Assembly (NCBI GenBank): GCA_964438715.1
Contig: CAYTLQ010000111.1
Span: forward strand, 1 to 46,523
Length of the DNA: 46,523 bases
From: CAYTLQ01 sp964438715
GTDB lineage: Bacteria > Bacteroidota > Ignavibacteria > Ignavibacteriales > Ignavibacteriaceae
Direction: 5' to 3'
This document shows, piece by piece, positions 26,837 through 35,090 of the stretch (the stretch's first letter is position 1; every line of letters begins with the position of its first letter). Both the position numbers and the translations under genes were made by a program. The notes beneath the pieces were generated by a model. It was not told the DNA's origin, ran no database searches, and saw nothing but the letters and a program-made list of their open reading frames with translations.

Positions 26837-26861
26837 TTATCAACAGTGATAAATGTTATCA
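26837..26861. promoter_or_regulatory. TTATCA inverted/direct repeat upstream of the carotenoid operon
   Basis: The sequence TTATCA (26837-26842), N4, TGATAA (26847-26852), N3, TTATCA (26856-26861) forms one inverted pair plus a third direct copy, ending just before the preferred start of the first desaturase gene. It could be an operator or an RNA hairpin affecting translation. Confidence 0.35.
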
Positions 26862-26867
26862 GAGCAT

Positions 26868-28364
26868 ATGCAGAATAGAAAAAAAGAAAAAATAGTAATT
26901 ATCGGCTCGGGTCTCGGTGGTCTCTCAACAGCCTTACGGCTTTCATCACGAGGTCACAAAGTAACCATTCTTGAAAAACATAATTCACCGGGAGGCAGGC
27001 TTAATCAGCTTAAGATCGATGGATTTACATTTGATGTTGGTCCTTCTTTCATGAGTATGACCTATGAACTGGAAGAATTATTCAAAGACTGTGGTGTTAA
27101 GAACCCGGTTCCCTTAAAAGAGCTCGACCCTTTATATCAGGTGTTTTTCGAGGGACAGAATAAGCCTTATAAAATATGGAAAAACCCCTCAGACCTTGCC
27201 CGTGAATTCGCGGACAAGGAATCAAATCTTGAAGAAAAGGTTACCGCATATCTTCATCGTGCAGGACAGTTTTTTCATGACACGGAAGATAAGGTTGTTA
27301 AATCGAACTTTAACGGAAAACTCGAATATATTTTGAAACTCACTAAGGTTCCGTTAAAACATTTACCGTATCTTTTCCGTACGATGTGGAGTGAGGTTGA
27401 CAAAACTTTTGATTCAGAAGAGCTTAAAGTAATATTCTCATTGGTGGCATTTTTTCTTGGTTCCACACCATTTGAAACGCCGGCAATATATTCGCTCTTA
27501 AATTACACGGAAATGAAACATGATGGGTACTGGAAAGTTGAGGGTGGTATGTACCGCATGGTTGAAGAAATAATGAAATTACTGCAAGAGAGAAAAGTTG
27601 AAATTGTATATAATACAGAGATTGTAGATGTTGAAACAAGAAACGGTTCGGTAAGCAGTGTTATAGATGCTAATGGAAAAAAATGGGAAGCAGATATTTT
27701 TATTTCTAATTCTGATGCGGCTTTTTTCAGAGGTAAAGTACTCAGGCGCCAGGAATTTGATGAACAGAAACTTGATAAGATGGAATGGACACTGGCACCC
27801 TTTACCGTGTATTTGGGAGTAAAAGGTAAAATCGATAATCTGGAACATCATAATTATTTTCTTGGCAATAACTTCCGCGGATATGCTGATAATATTTTCA
27901 CATCTTCTATTAGTCCCAGGAAACCGTATTATTATGTTAATGTATCGTCGAAATCCTATGCAGAGTGTGCTCCTGAAGGTTGTGAAAATATTTTTATCCT
28001 TTGTCCGGTCCCCGATTTGCGATTTAAAAAAGATTGGAGTGACAGAGACGAATTAGCTGATAACATAATTGATGACCTTTCAAAAAGAACAGGTTTTTAT
28101 ATTAAAGCCAATACACTTGTCAGGCAGATTTATGATCCGCAGGACTGGGCTAAGATGTTTAATTTGTATAAAGGCTCCGGACTTGGACTCGCACATGGAA
28201 TGTTACAAGTAGGCGCATTCAGACCAAAGAATAAAGACGAGTATTTCAAAAATTTATATTATGTTGGTGCCTCAACCACTCCCGGTACCGGCTTACCGAT
28301 GGTTATCATCAGTTCAAAATTAGTAACGGAAAGAATAGAGCAGGACTATGGAACTTTTTCATAA
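26868..28364 (+). CDS. crtI: Phytoene desaturase family FAD protein (CrtI-like)
   Basis: This flavin-dependent carotenoid desaturase or related oxidoreductase has 498 residues. The N-terminus has the dinucleotide-binding motif VIIGSGLGGLS (about 10-20), followed by EKHNSPGGRLNQL and FDVGPSFMSM, which are CrtI-family signatures. The C-terminus has LYYVGASTTPGTGLPMVIISSK, matching the FAD-contact motif. I prefer the ATG at 26868, because an ATG at 26853 lies within the inverted repeat and adds only five residues. Being first in an operon with phytoene synthase, it is the best candidate for phytoene-to-lycopene desaturation. Its C-terminal motif differs slightly from typical CrtI, so a later-step role is possible. 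Confidence 0.82.
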   Translation: MQNRKKEKIVIIGSGLGGLSTALRLSSRGHKVTILEKHNSPGGRLNQLKIDGFTFDVGPSFMSMTYELEELFKDCGVKNPVPLKELDPLYQVFFEGQNKPYKIWKNPSDLAREFADKESNLEEKVTAYLHRAGQFFHDTEDKVVKSNFNGKLEYILKLTKVPLKHLPYLFRTMWSEVDKTFDSEELKVIFSLVAFFLGSTPFETPAIYSLLNYTEMKHDGYWKVEGGMYRMVEEIMKLLQERKVEIVYNTEIVDVETRNGSVSSVIDANGKKWEADIFISNSDAAFFRGKVLRRQEFDEQKLDKMEWTLAPFTVYLGVKGKIDNLEHHNYFLGNNFRGYADNIFTSSISPRKPYYYVNVSSKSYAECAPEGCENIFILCPVPDLRFKKDWSDRDELADNIIDDLSKRTGFYIKANTLVRQIYDPQDWAKMFNLYKGSGLGLAHGMLQVGAFRPKNKDEYFKNLYYVGASTTPGTGLPMVIISSKLVTERIEQDYGTFS

Positions 28365-29187
28365 AACCAGTTTCCTTACAAGTAAGGCATTCACGCACGA
28401 ATATAGTACATCTTTCAGCCTCGGCATAATGGCGTTTGCCCGTGAATACAGAGATCCTATTTATGCCATTTATGGTTTCGTGCGTCTTGCAGATGAAATC
28501 GTCGATACATTTCATGATTATGATAGAAAAAAACTACTTGCTCAGTTTCGTCAGGAAACCGAAGATGCTCTTCGTGACGGTATATCTTTAAATCCTGTTA
28601 TACATGCCTTTCAGAAAACCGTTCGGGAATTTAATATTGATAAAGCCCATATCGACGCGTTCCTTGACAGTATGGAGATGGACCTTTATAACAGCTCCTA
28701 TAAAACCAATGAATATAATAAATATATTTATGGCTCTGCTGAGGTAGTAGGATTAATGTGCCTGAAAGTTTTTGTTCACGGCAGTCAGGAAAAATTTGAT
28801 GAACTTCTGATGCCTGCGAAAGCGCTCGGTTCTGCGTTTCAGAAAGTAAATTTCCTCCGTGACATGAAAGCCGATCTCGATGAGCGTGGCAGAATTTATC
28901 TTCCTGATGTGGACAAGCAGTCCGATATCGATGAAAACGGGAAAATGCTTTTAGAGAAAACCATTGATGCAGAATTTCGCAGTGCTTACGAAGGTATAAA
29001 AAAATTACCTGCGGGTGTGCGCCTGGGTGTTTATTCAGCGTACCTTTATTATCTTAATCTCTTTGAGAAAATTAAAAGAAGCAGAGTAGAAAAACTCCTC
29101 AGCAAAAGAATTCGGGTTTCAAATTTCAAAAAATTAGCATTATTATTGCAGTCAATAATTGAAGTGAAAGTTCTTAAAACCTGTTAA
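28348..29187 (+). CDS. crtB: Phytoene synthase
   Basis: This squalene/phytoene synthase family enzyme of 279 residues joins two geranylgeranyl diphosphates into phytoene. The first Asp-rich motif is RLADEIVDTF (D49, D53), and the second lies in NFLRDMKADLDERGRIYLP (D172, D176). The start overlaps the end of the preceding desaturase by 17 bp, and its stop overlaps the next start (TAATG). Both overlaps indicate translational coupling. It is the committed step of the carotenoid pathway encoded here. Confidence 0.93.
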   Translation: MELFHKTSFLTSKAFTHEYSTSFSLGIMAFAREYRDPIYAIYGFVRLADEIVDTFHDYDRKKLLAQFRQETEDALRDGISLNPVIHAFQKTVREFNIDKAHIDAFLDSMEMDLYNSSYKTNEYNKYIYGSAEVVGLMCLKVFVHGSQEKFDELLMPAKALGSAFQKVNFLRDMKADLDERGRIYLPDVDKQSDIDENGKMLLEKTIDAEFRSAYEGIKKLPAGVRLGVYSAYLYYLNLFEKIKRSRVEKLLSKRIRVSNFKKLALLLQSIIEVKVLKTC

Positions 29188-29759
29188 TGAAACCCTTATT
29201 GCTGTTTTTTTTCTGTTTTTTCTTTACTGCTCAGTTTACTTACTCTCAAAAATCTTCATCAGTTATTCAGTCAAAAGAATTCATCCGTACATTGTTCTAT
29301 GAGAGTATTGAAGATGAGGCGAAAAATAAACAACTATTGCAAAAAACATCTGACGGTATGAAACATGGTGATGATGATCTCCATGACTTTTATCTTGGTT
29401 ATTATGGCTCTGCGCTAACTCTTGAGGGGAAACATGCTTTCAATCCTTTTACTAAATTATCTAAACTCCGCGAAGGACTTGATACACTTTCTATAGTTAT
29501 AATGCGAAACCCAAAAGATCTGGAACTTCGATTCCTCCGTTTTTCTGTACTACACCATATACCCTCCATTCTCGGGTATTCAAAAGAGCGAAGCCAGGAT
29601 CTGAATGTTATTTATTCACTTTTGGTCTCTCATTCTGAACACGATTTACCGGCAAATATTTATCAGGGTATTATTTCTTTTTTGATTGAATCAGGGAGGC
29701 TGAACGATAAACAGGAAAAAGAGCTAGAAAAATTAATGAAGGTTACTAAAGTGCAGTGA
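29187..29759 (+). CDS. Unknown exported protein encoded within the carotenoid operon
   Basis: This 190-residue protein has a clear signal peptide (LLLFFFCFFFTAQFTYSQ, about 3-20). The mature part is mostly helical and charged: DDDLHDFYLGYYGSALTLEG, FTKLSKLREGLDTLS, PKDLELRFLRFSVLHHIPSILG and a Glu/Lys-rich end. This resembles degenerate TPR-type helical pairs, but no named family is recognised. It overlaps crtB by one base (TAATG) and the lycopene cyclase by four (GTGA), so it must be made together with the pathway. A role in pigment placement or enzyme assembly at the membrane is inference. Confidence 0.7.
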   Translation: MKPLLLFFFCFFFTAQFTYSQKSSSVIQSKEFIRTLFYESIEDEAKNKQLLQKTSDGMKHGDDDLHDFYLGYYGSALTLEGKHAFNPFTKLSKLREGLDTLSIVIMRNPKDLELRFLRFSVLHHIPSILGYSKERSQDLNVIYSLLVSHSEHDLPANIYQGIISFLIESGRLNDKQEKELEKLMKVTKVQ

Positions 29760-30442
29760 GTTTATATCTTCTAATTAACATTCTCATCATTTTATTTCCC
29801 CTTATTTTTTCTTTCGAAAAACAAATCCGCTTTATCAACAAATTACCATACTATCTGATATCAATCTCGGTGATAAGTCCCTTATTTATTATTTGGGATA
29901 GCTATGCGACTCAACGGGGTGATTGGGGTTTTTCGGCAGAATATATCAACGGACTGAAGTTATTTCATTTACCTTTAGAAGAAATATTATTTTTTATTAC
30001 TGTACCTTACAGCACGATTTTTTTATTTGAAGTGGCTCATGTGTATCTGCCGGAAAAAAAAGTTGCTGTACCAAATCTAGTTTTTTTCGTTTTCGCTTTT
30101 TTGCTGATAGTACTTGCCGGAATATTTAAAGAACAGTATTACACGGCAACAGTATCAGTGTTTAGTGCGGTTTCGTTGATACTGTTAGCAGTGGTTCCCA
30201 ATAGATTAAGGCATTCCCGTAATTTTTACATATTTCTTGCGTTCTCATTTATTCCATTTTTGCTGGTAAACTATTGGCTTACCGTAATACCGGTAGTATG
30301 GTATTCCGATTCTGCAATTTTCGGTAAAAGATTTCTGACCATACCAATTGAAGATTTTCTCTACTCGTTTTCCATGATAACACTATGGGTCTTTGTATAT
30401 GATTTTGTAAAGGAAAAGTTCCAAAGGAGTAAAAATGGCTGA
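29756..30442 (+). CDS. crtYcd: Lycopene cyclase, fused CrtYc-CrtYd (CarR) type
   Basis: This integral membrane enzyme of 228 residues is predicted to cyclise the psi ends of lycopene to beta rings. It contains two tandem lycopene-cyclase domains, each with the key acidic motif: LPLEEILFF (72-80) and IPIEDFLY (about 197-204). It has about six to seven membrane segments. In Actinobacteria and Myxococcus these are separate subunits; a single fused chain of ~230 residues is the usual form in Bacteroidota. It starts with GTG inside the previous stop (GTGA) and overlaps the second desaturase by 8 bp. Confidence 0.87.
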   Translation: MSLYLLINILIILFPLIFSFEKQIRFINKLPYYLISISVISPLFIIWDSYATQRGDWGFSAEYINGLKLFHLPLEEILFFITVPYSTIFLFEVAHVYLPEKKVAVPNLVFFVFAFLLIVLAGIFKEQYYTATVSVFSAVSLILLAVVPNRLRHSRNFYIFLAFSFIPFLLVNYWLTVIPVVWYSDSAIFGKRFLTIPIEDFLYSFSMITLWVFVYDFVKEKFQRSKNG

Positions 30443-31922
30443 GCGAAAAGCGGCAGTTATTGGTGCAGGACTGGGGGGTCTTTCAGCGGCGCTATATCTC
30501 CGTACTGCAGGCTTTTCCGTTGATGTTTTTGAAAAGAATTCATATCCGGGCGGAAAAGCCGGCAGTGTTCGTGGAAATGGTTTCCGCTTTGATGCAGGTC
30601 CCTCCTTACTTACGATGCCATTTATTCTGGAAGAGTTGTTTCGTAATGCGGGCAGAAATATTCACGATTATTTGAAATTGCGAAAACCTGAAATACTATG
30701 TGAATACTTTTATCCGGATGGTAAGCATATCACGGCATATAATAATCCTGATTTATTCGCAGAAGAAGTAGAAAAGAAAACCGGCGAGAAACGGGAAAAT
30801 GTTTTACGCTATCTGGAGCATTGCAGGAAAATATACAACACCGCCGCTCCTTTATTTTTATTTTCAGCCTTTCGGGAAAAAGATGTTTTGCTCTCTCAAA
30901 AAGCATTCAAGACACTTTCTGCAATTTTTTCGATTGATCCGTTTCGTACTATGGATAAAGCGAACAGGTCTTTCTTTAAAAGCCCTTATCTGGTACAGCT
31001 TTTTAACAGATATGCAACTTACAACGGCTCAAGTCCTTATCGCGCACCTGCAACACTGAATATTATACAACATGTTGAATATAACATGGGGGGATTTATT
31101 GTTGACGGCGGTATCGAGGCAATTCCATTAGCAATTCACAAGTTAGCCGAAGAACATGGAATAAAATTTTATTTTAACACTGAGGTGGAGAGAGTTCTTG
31201 CAACCGGTGATCAGGTAAAATATATACAGGTTAACGGAAAAGAAATAGAATATGACTGTGTTATTATTAATGCGGATGTGAAATCAGCTTATAGATATTT
31301 ATTACAAGGAAAAACCGGAAAAGATGCTAAAACCGCTATGAAATCTGAACCTTCATCTTCTGCGCTTGTGTTTTATTGGGGGGTAACGGGCAGTTATAAA
31401 AAAACCGGAATACATAATATTCTCTTTTCCTCCGACTATAAAAAGGAATTTGATGAATTGTTTATAGAGAAAAAATGTCCAGAGGATCCAACAGTATATA
31501 TTTATATATCCTCGCATTTTAACCGAAGTGATGCACCTGAAGGAGCAGAAAACTGGTATGTTATGATAAATGCGCCTGCTGATGCCGGACAGGATTGGCA
31601 AAAGGAAAGAGCCAGAACGCGCGATATAATTCTGCATAAGATAAATACAATGTTATCTGTCGATATCTCGCAGTCGATTGTATTTGAAAAGGTACTGACT
31701 CCTCCTGATATAGAAAAACAAACTTCAAGCATGTACGGCAGTCTTTATGGCATATCTTCTAACGACAGAAGAGCCGCATTTTTGCGTCAACGCAACAGGT
31801 CTAAAGAAGTTAAGGGATTATATTTTTGTGGCGGCAGTGCACATCCCGGAGGGGGAATTCCTCTAGTATTACTTTCCGGTAAAATTGCCGCTGAGCTTGC
31901 AAACAAGCATACAGGAAACTGA
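30435..31922 (+). CDS. Second carotenoid desaturase, CrtI/CrtD family
   Basis: This FAD-dependent carotenoid oxidoreductase has 495 residues. It shows VIGAGLGGLS (8-17), EKNSYPGGKAGSV, FDAGPSLLTMP and, at the C-terminus, LYFCGGSAHPGGGIPLVLLSGK, the canonical CrtI-type flavin motif. Blocks such as EYFYPDGKHI, HNILFSSDYKKEFDELF and GAENWYVMINAPADAGQDW resemble Bacteroidota CrtD (1-hydroxycarotenoid 3,4-desaturase) proteins that I recall. CrtD activity needs a hydratase (CruF or CrtC), which is not in this window. Alternatively this is the phytoene desaturase and the first gene acts later. It is the last gene of the operon. Confidence 0.8.
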   Translation: MAERKAAVIGAGLGGLSAALYLRTAGFSVDVFEKNSYPGGKAGSVRGNGFRFDAGPSLLTMPFILEELFRNAGRNIHDYLKLRKPEILCEYFYPDGKHITAYNNPDLFAEEVEKKTGEKRENVLRYLEHCRKIYNTAAPLFLFSAFREKDVLLSQKAFKTLSAIFSIDPFRTMDKANRSFFKSPYLVQLFNRYATYNGSSPYRAPATLNIIQHVEYNMGGFIVDGGIEAIPLAIHKLAEEHGIKFYFNTEVERVLATGDQVKYIQVNGKEIEYDCVIINADVKSAYRYLLQGKTGKDAKTAMKSEPSSSALVFYWGVTGSYKKTGIHNILFSSDYKKEFDELFIEKKCPEDPTVYIYISSHFNRSDAPEGAENWYVMINAPADAGQDWQKERARTRDIILHKINTMLSVDISQSIVFEKVLTPPDIEKQTSSMYGSLYGISSNDRRAAFLRQRNRSKEVKGLYFCGGSAHPGGGIPLVLLSGKIAAELANKHTGN

Positions 31923-31947
31923 TTTTTTCAATCTTCTCTTTCCTCCG

Positions 31948-31980
31948 CTTAACCTAATTAGAAACCACTTAACCTAATTA
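31948..31980. repeat. 13-bp direct repeat with 20-bp period
   Basis: CTTAACCTAATTA occurs at 31948-31960 and again at 31968-31980, exactly two helical turns apart, between the carotenoid operon and the DUF4097 gene. It may be a paired protein-binding site. Confidence 0.5.
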
Positions 31981-32095
31981 CCGAAAAATTTCGTTAAAGA
32001 GTAAACAAATTGCTCCTGAAAATACAAAATGATAGTAACCATTTTCACAATTACTGAGTCTAAAGTACAGACATTCACAAAAAAGGAAAATAAAA

Positions 32096-33019
32096 ATGAA
32101 ACTTCAAAATACTTTACTTGCCAGAATACAGTTAATAGTGATTGTGGCTTTGATAGCGCTTGCCTTTGAATCGTATGCAGATGAAAAAAACCTGTTACAT
32201 GAGAAAAATTTTCCTGTTGCGGGAGGAGAAAAATTAAAGGTAGAAGCTCCCGGCGCTGATGTGTATGTGGCAAGCTGGGATAAAAATGAAGTTGCAATAA
32301 GAACTTACGGTAGAGAAGCGTTATTGGAAAAACTTGAGTTCAAATACGAAAAAACCGAATATGGAGTGCTTGTATCAATAAAGAGAAAAGGGGACTGGAT
32401 AAGCAACGCCTTTGATTGGGGCTCTAACAGCTTGCGTATTGAGGTAAAAGCGCCAAAAAATTTTAATACAGATTTGAGTACTTCAGGAGGTGATATCGCC
32501 ATTGTTTCACTCAATGGCAATTTAAAGATGGCAACCTCCGGAGGCGATATTAAAGTGAAAGATTCTTATGGAGAGTTGAAGGGAAGCACCTCCGGCGGCG
32601 ATATCGATATTTCAGGTTTTGAAGGTCCACTTAAAGTATCAACTTCAGGAGGTGATATTAAAGTCTCATCGAAAAACGGAGAAGTTAATGTTTCAACCAG
32701 CGGAGGAGATATTGATTTAAAAGTTGAGAATGGTGAGATAACCGCAAGTTCTTCAGGTGGCGATGTTGGCTTAACTTATAAAGGTGAAAATAAAGGAATG
32801 AATCTTACATCGACCGGCGGAGATATTCGTTTAATGGTACCGCAGGACTTTAAAGCCGATGTGCATCTCACCACTGCCGGAGGAAATATTGATTGTAATC
32901 TATCCATGTCGAAAATTCAGAAAACTTCGAAAATGAAATTAGATGCTGAATTGAACGGCGGTGGCTCGCGCGTGAAATGCACAACTACAGCAGGAGATAT
33001 TGTTATAAAAGGAAGTTGA
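32096..33019 (+). CDS. Exported DUF4097-type beta-strand repeat protein
   Basis: This 307-residue protein has an N-terminal hydrophobic export signal (IQLIVIVALIALAFESYA). It is followed by a right-handed repeat region in which TSGGDI or a close variant recurs about nine times, at ~18-24-residue spacing, from about 125 to the C-terminus (…TTTAGDIVIKGS). This is the DUF4097/adhesin-like beta-solenoid pattern, often found near envelope-stress and sigma/anti-sigma genes, though none is seen here. AAAAAGGAAAATAAAA precedes the ATG, giving a weak Shine-Dalgarno. A strong terminator follows, so it is probably a single-gene unit. Confidence 0.85.
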   Translation: MKLQNTLLARIQLIVIVALIALAFESYADEKNLLHEKNFPVAGGEKLKVEAPGADVYVASWDKNEVAIRTYGREALLEKLEFKYEKTEYGVLVSIKRKGDWISNAFDWGSNSLRIEVKAPKNFNTDLSTSGGDIAIVSLNGNLKMATSGGDIKVKDSYGELKGSTSGGDIDISGFEGPLKVSTSGGDIKVSSKNGEVNVSTSGGDIDLKVENGEITASSSGGDVGLTYKGENKGMNLTSTGGDIRLMVPQDFKADVHLTTAGGNIDCNLSMSKIQKTSKMKLDAELNGGGSRVKCTTTAGDIVIKGS

Positions 33020-33048
33020 TGAACAGGTTCTGATTTGATGGTGATGTA

Positions 33049-33072
33049 AAGCCCCGTTTACGGGGCTTTTTT
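33049..33072 (+). terminator. Rho-independent terminator after the DUF4097 gene
   Basis: An AAGCCCCG/CGGGGCTT stem with a 4-base loop (TTTA) runs into six T residues, 30 bases after the stop codon. Confidence 0.92.
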
Positions 33073-33152
33073 ATTAAGTACCAATTCTTACGGTTGAAAT
33101 AAAATCAGCATTCATTATCTTAGTAAGCATAAATAAAAAATATCAGGTGTCC

Positions 33153-35042
33153 ATGCGAGCGCTGTCAGCAACCCTTACCTTACTATTTTTTTTAACTCTT
33201 GGAATAACAGCTCAGCAAAAACAAGAGATGCGAGCTGTTTGGATAACCAATGTTGACAGCTATGTTCTTTTTACTGATAATGCCATTCGAGATGCAGTAA
33301 ATTATCTCGCCGAGCGGGGATTCAATGTTATTTTTCCTGTTGTCTGGAATAAAGGATACACACTTTATCCAAGTACCGTTATGAATAATCTGTTTGGTAA
33401 ACCAATCTGGCCGAATTTTACGGGGAGAGATCCATTAAAAAAAATTGTCTTAGAGGCTCATCGCGCTGGGCTGGAAGTAATTCCATGGTTTGAGTTTGGT
33501 TTTGCGTCTTCCTATTCTGCTAATGGTGGACATATAATAACTGCTTTTCCTTCATGGGCGGCAAAAAATAGCTCCGGTCAATTAGTTGTAAAAAACGGAT
33601 TTGACTGGATGGCGGGTACAAATCCCCAGGTACAGGATTTTATGCTCTCTCTGATAACAGAAGTAATTGACAATTATGATGTTGATGGAGTTCAGGGAGA
33701 TGACAGATTGCCGGCAATGCCGATTGAGGCGGGATATGACTCAACAACAAAGGCTATTTATGCCGCTGAGAATAATGGGGCGAATCCTCCCGCAAATTAT
33801 TATGATTCCGGTTGGAAGAGATGGAGAGCAAATAAACTTAATCAGTTTTTATGGCGTCTGCGTGATTCAGTAAAACTAAGAGATACAAATCTTATTGTCT
33901 CAGTCGCACCGAGCAATTATCCCTGGGGTTACGATAATTATTTGCAGGATGCAAAAACATGGGTGGACTCCGGTATAGTGGATAACTACATTCCACAATT
34001 GTACCGATATGATTTAGCTTCGTACAACAATGAACTGAATATTGCATGGAGTTATGTCCCAGCTTCAAAAAAACACATTTTCTTTCCCGGTGTATTAACA
34101 AAAGCCGGCAGTTATATAATTAGTCCATCATTTCTGTTACAGTCAGTAACTTCCAATCGTCAAAAGGGCGCAAAAGGAGAAAGTTTTTTCTTTTATGAAG
34201 CATTTCCTGCTGACAATAGTTTACTTGGCGATACTTTAAAGAAAGTTCATTATAATACTCCTGCTTTGTTACCATATCGTTATGGCAATGTATGGAGACC
34301 AAAAGCAACAATAGTTAATGAAGATGACAGTTTCTTTGTTTCAAAATCCGGTAACTGGATAAAAGTTCCGGTACAAGGTTATAATCCTAATATATTCTGG
34401 ACCAACGACACTGCAGATGCCTCATTCAGTTATTACGCAGATTTTTCTTATCAGGCGTGGTACGATGTTTATGTTTATCTTGTTCCCAGTACGAGTTTTA
34501 CACAAAATGCCCGTTATACATTATACTCAGTAAACGATTCAACTACAGTAATCGTTGACCAGAGAAATTCGGCAAATTCGGGCTGGGTAAAAATCGGAAG
34601 TATATATTCAGCTACCGGAAGACAAAAGGTAGTAACTGTGGATAATACACTTGTTGAACAAGGCAAATACCTTTTGGCGGATGCCGTGATGATTATGTTA
34701 AACAGGAAGAAATCTCCCAATGTGGTTATTACATCGGTTGAGGAAGAAACCGGTAAAGGAGCATTAACGGAGGCGTATCAACTCAGTCAAAACTTTCCAA
34801 ATCCGTTTAATCCTGATACGAAAATAGAATATTCAGTTCCCGCCACAGTATCTCAGGAAGCGGTTTTATTGAGAATATTTGATATCCTCGGTAGAGAAGT
34901 GGCAGTGCTTGTTAATGAGGTAAAAAGCCCCGGCAATTATAGCGTGGATTTTAATGCAGAGTCACTTAGCTCCGGTGTTTACTTCTATCAGTTAAAAGCA
35001 GGTACAAATTCACTCACGAAAAAAATGCTTTTACTTCGCTAA
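33153..35042 (+). CDS. T9SS-exported glycoside-hydrolase-like protein (GHL10/DUF187)
   Basis: This is a predicted secreted glycosidase of 629 residues. I prefer the ATG at 33153, preceded by CAGGTG, over the GTG at 33147. A signal peptide (about 1-21) is followed by a GHL10 (PF02638) TIM barrel with EMRAVWITNVDSYVLF, NVIFPVVWNKGYTLYPS, EVIPWFEFGF, VDGVQGDDRL and NYIPQLYRYD. A C-terminal beta-domain follows (about 390-530). The last ~88 residues are a type A sorting domain beginning QLSQNFPNPFNPDTKIEY and ending KKMLLLR. GHL10 proteins are linked to cell-wall or exopolysaccharide glycans, but the substrate here is unknown. The repeat element begins 48 bases downstream. Confidence 0.87.
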   Translation: MRALSATLTLLFFLTLGITAQQKQEMRAVWITNVDSYVLFTDNAIRDAVNYLAERGFNVIFPVVWNKGYTLYPSTVMNNLFGKPIWPNFTGRDPLKKIVLEAHRAGLEVIPWFEFGFASSYSANGGHIITAFPSWAAKNSSGQLVVKNGFDWMAGTNPQVQDFMLSLITEVIDNYDVDGVQGDDRLPAMPIEAGYDSTTKAIYAAENNGANPPANYYDSGWKRWRANKLNQFLWRLRDSVKLRDTNLIVSVAPSNYPWGYDNYLQDAKTWVDSGIVDNYIPQLYRYDLASYNNELNIAWSYVPASKKHIFFPGVLTKAGSYIISPSFLLQSVTSNRQKGAKGESFFFYEAFPADNSLLGDTLKKVHYNTPALLPYRYGNVWRPKATIVNEDDSFFVSKSGNWIKVPVQGYNPNIFWTNDTADASFSYYADFSYQAWYDVYVYLVPSTSFTQNARYTLYSVNDSTTVIVDQRNSANSGWVKIGSIYSATGRQKVVTVDNTLVEQGKYLLADAVMIMLNRKKSPNVVITSVEEETGKGALTEAYQLSQNFPNPFNPDTKIEYSVPATVSQEAVLLRIFDILGREVAVLVNEVKSPGNYSVDFNAESLSSGVYFYQLKAGTNSLTKKMLLLR

Positions 35043-35090
35043 TACCTGCAACTAAATTTCCGAAAATTCTGTAAAAACGGGGGAGTGCAG

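Noticed and set aside
31974..32297. 107-codon minus-strand open frame opposite the DUF4097 start
   Set aside because: It overlaps the signal peptide region of a well-supported gene and has no family resemblance.
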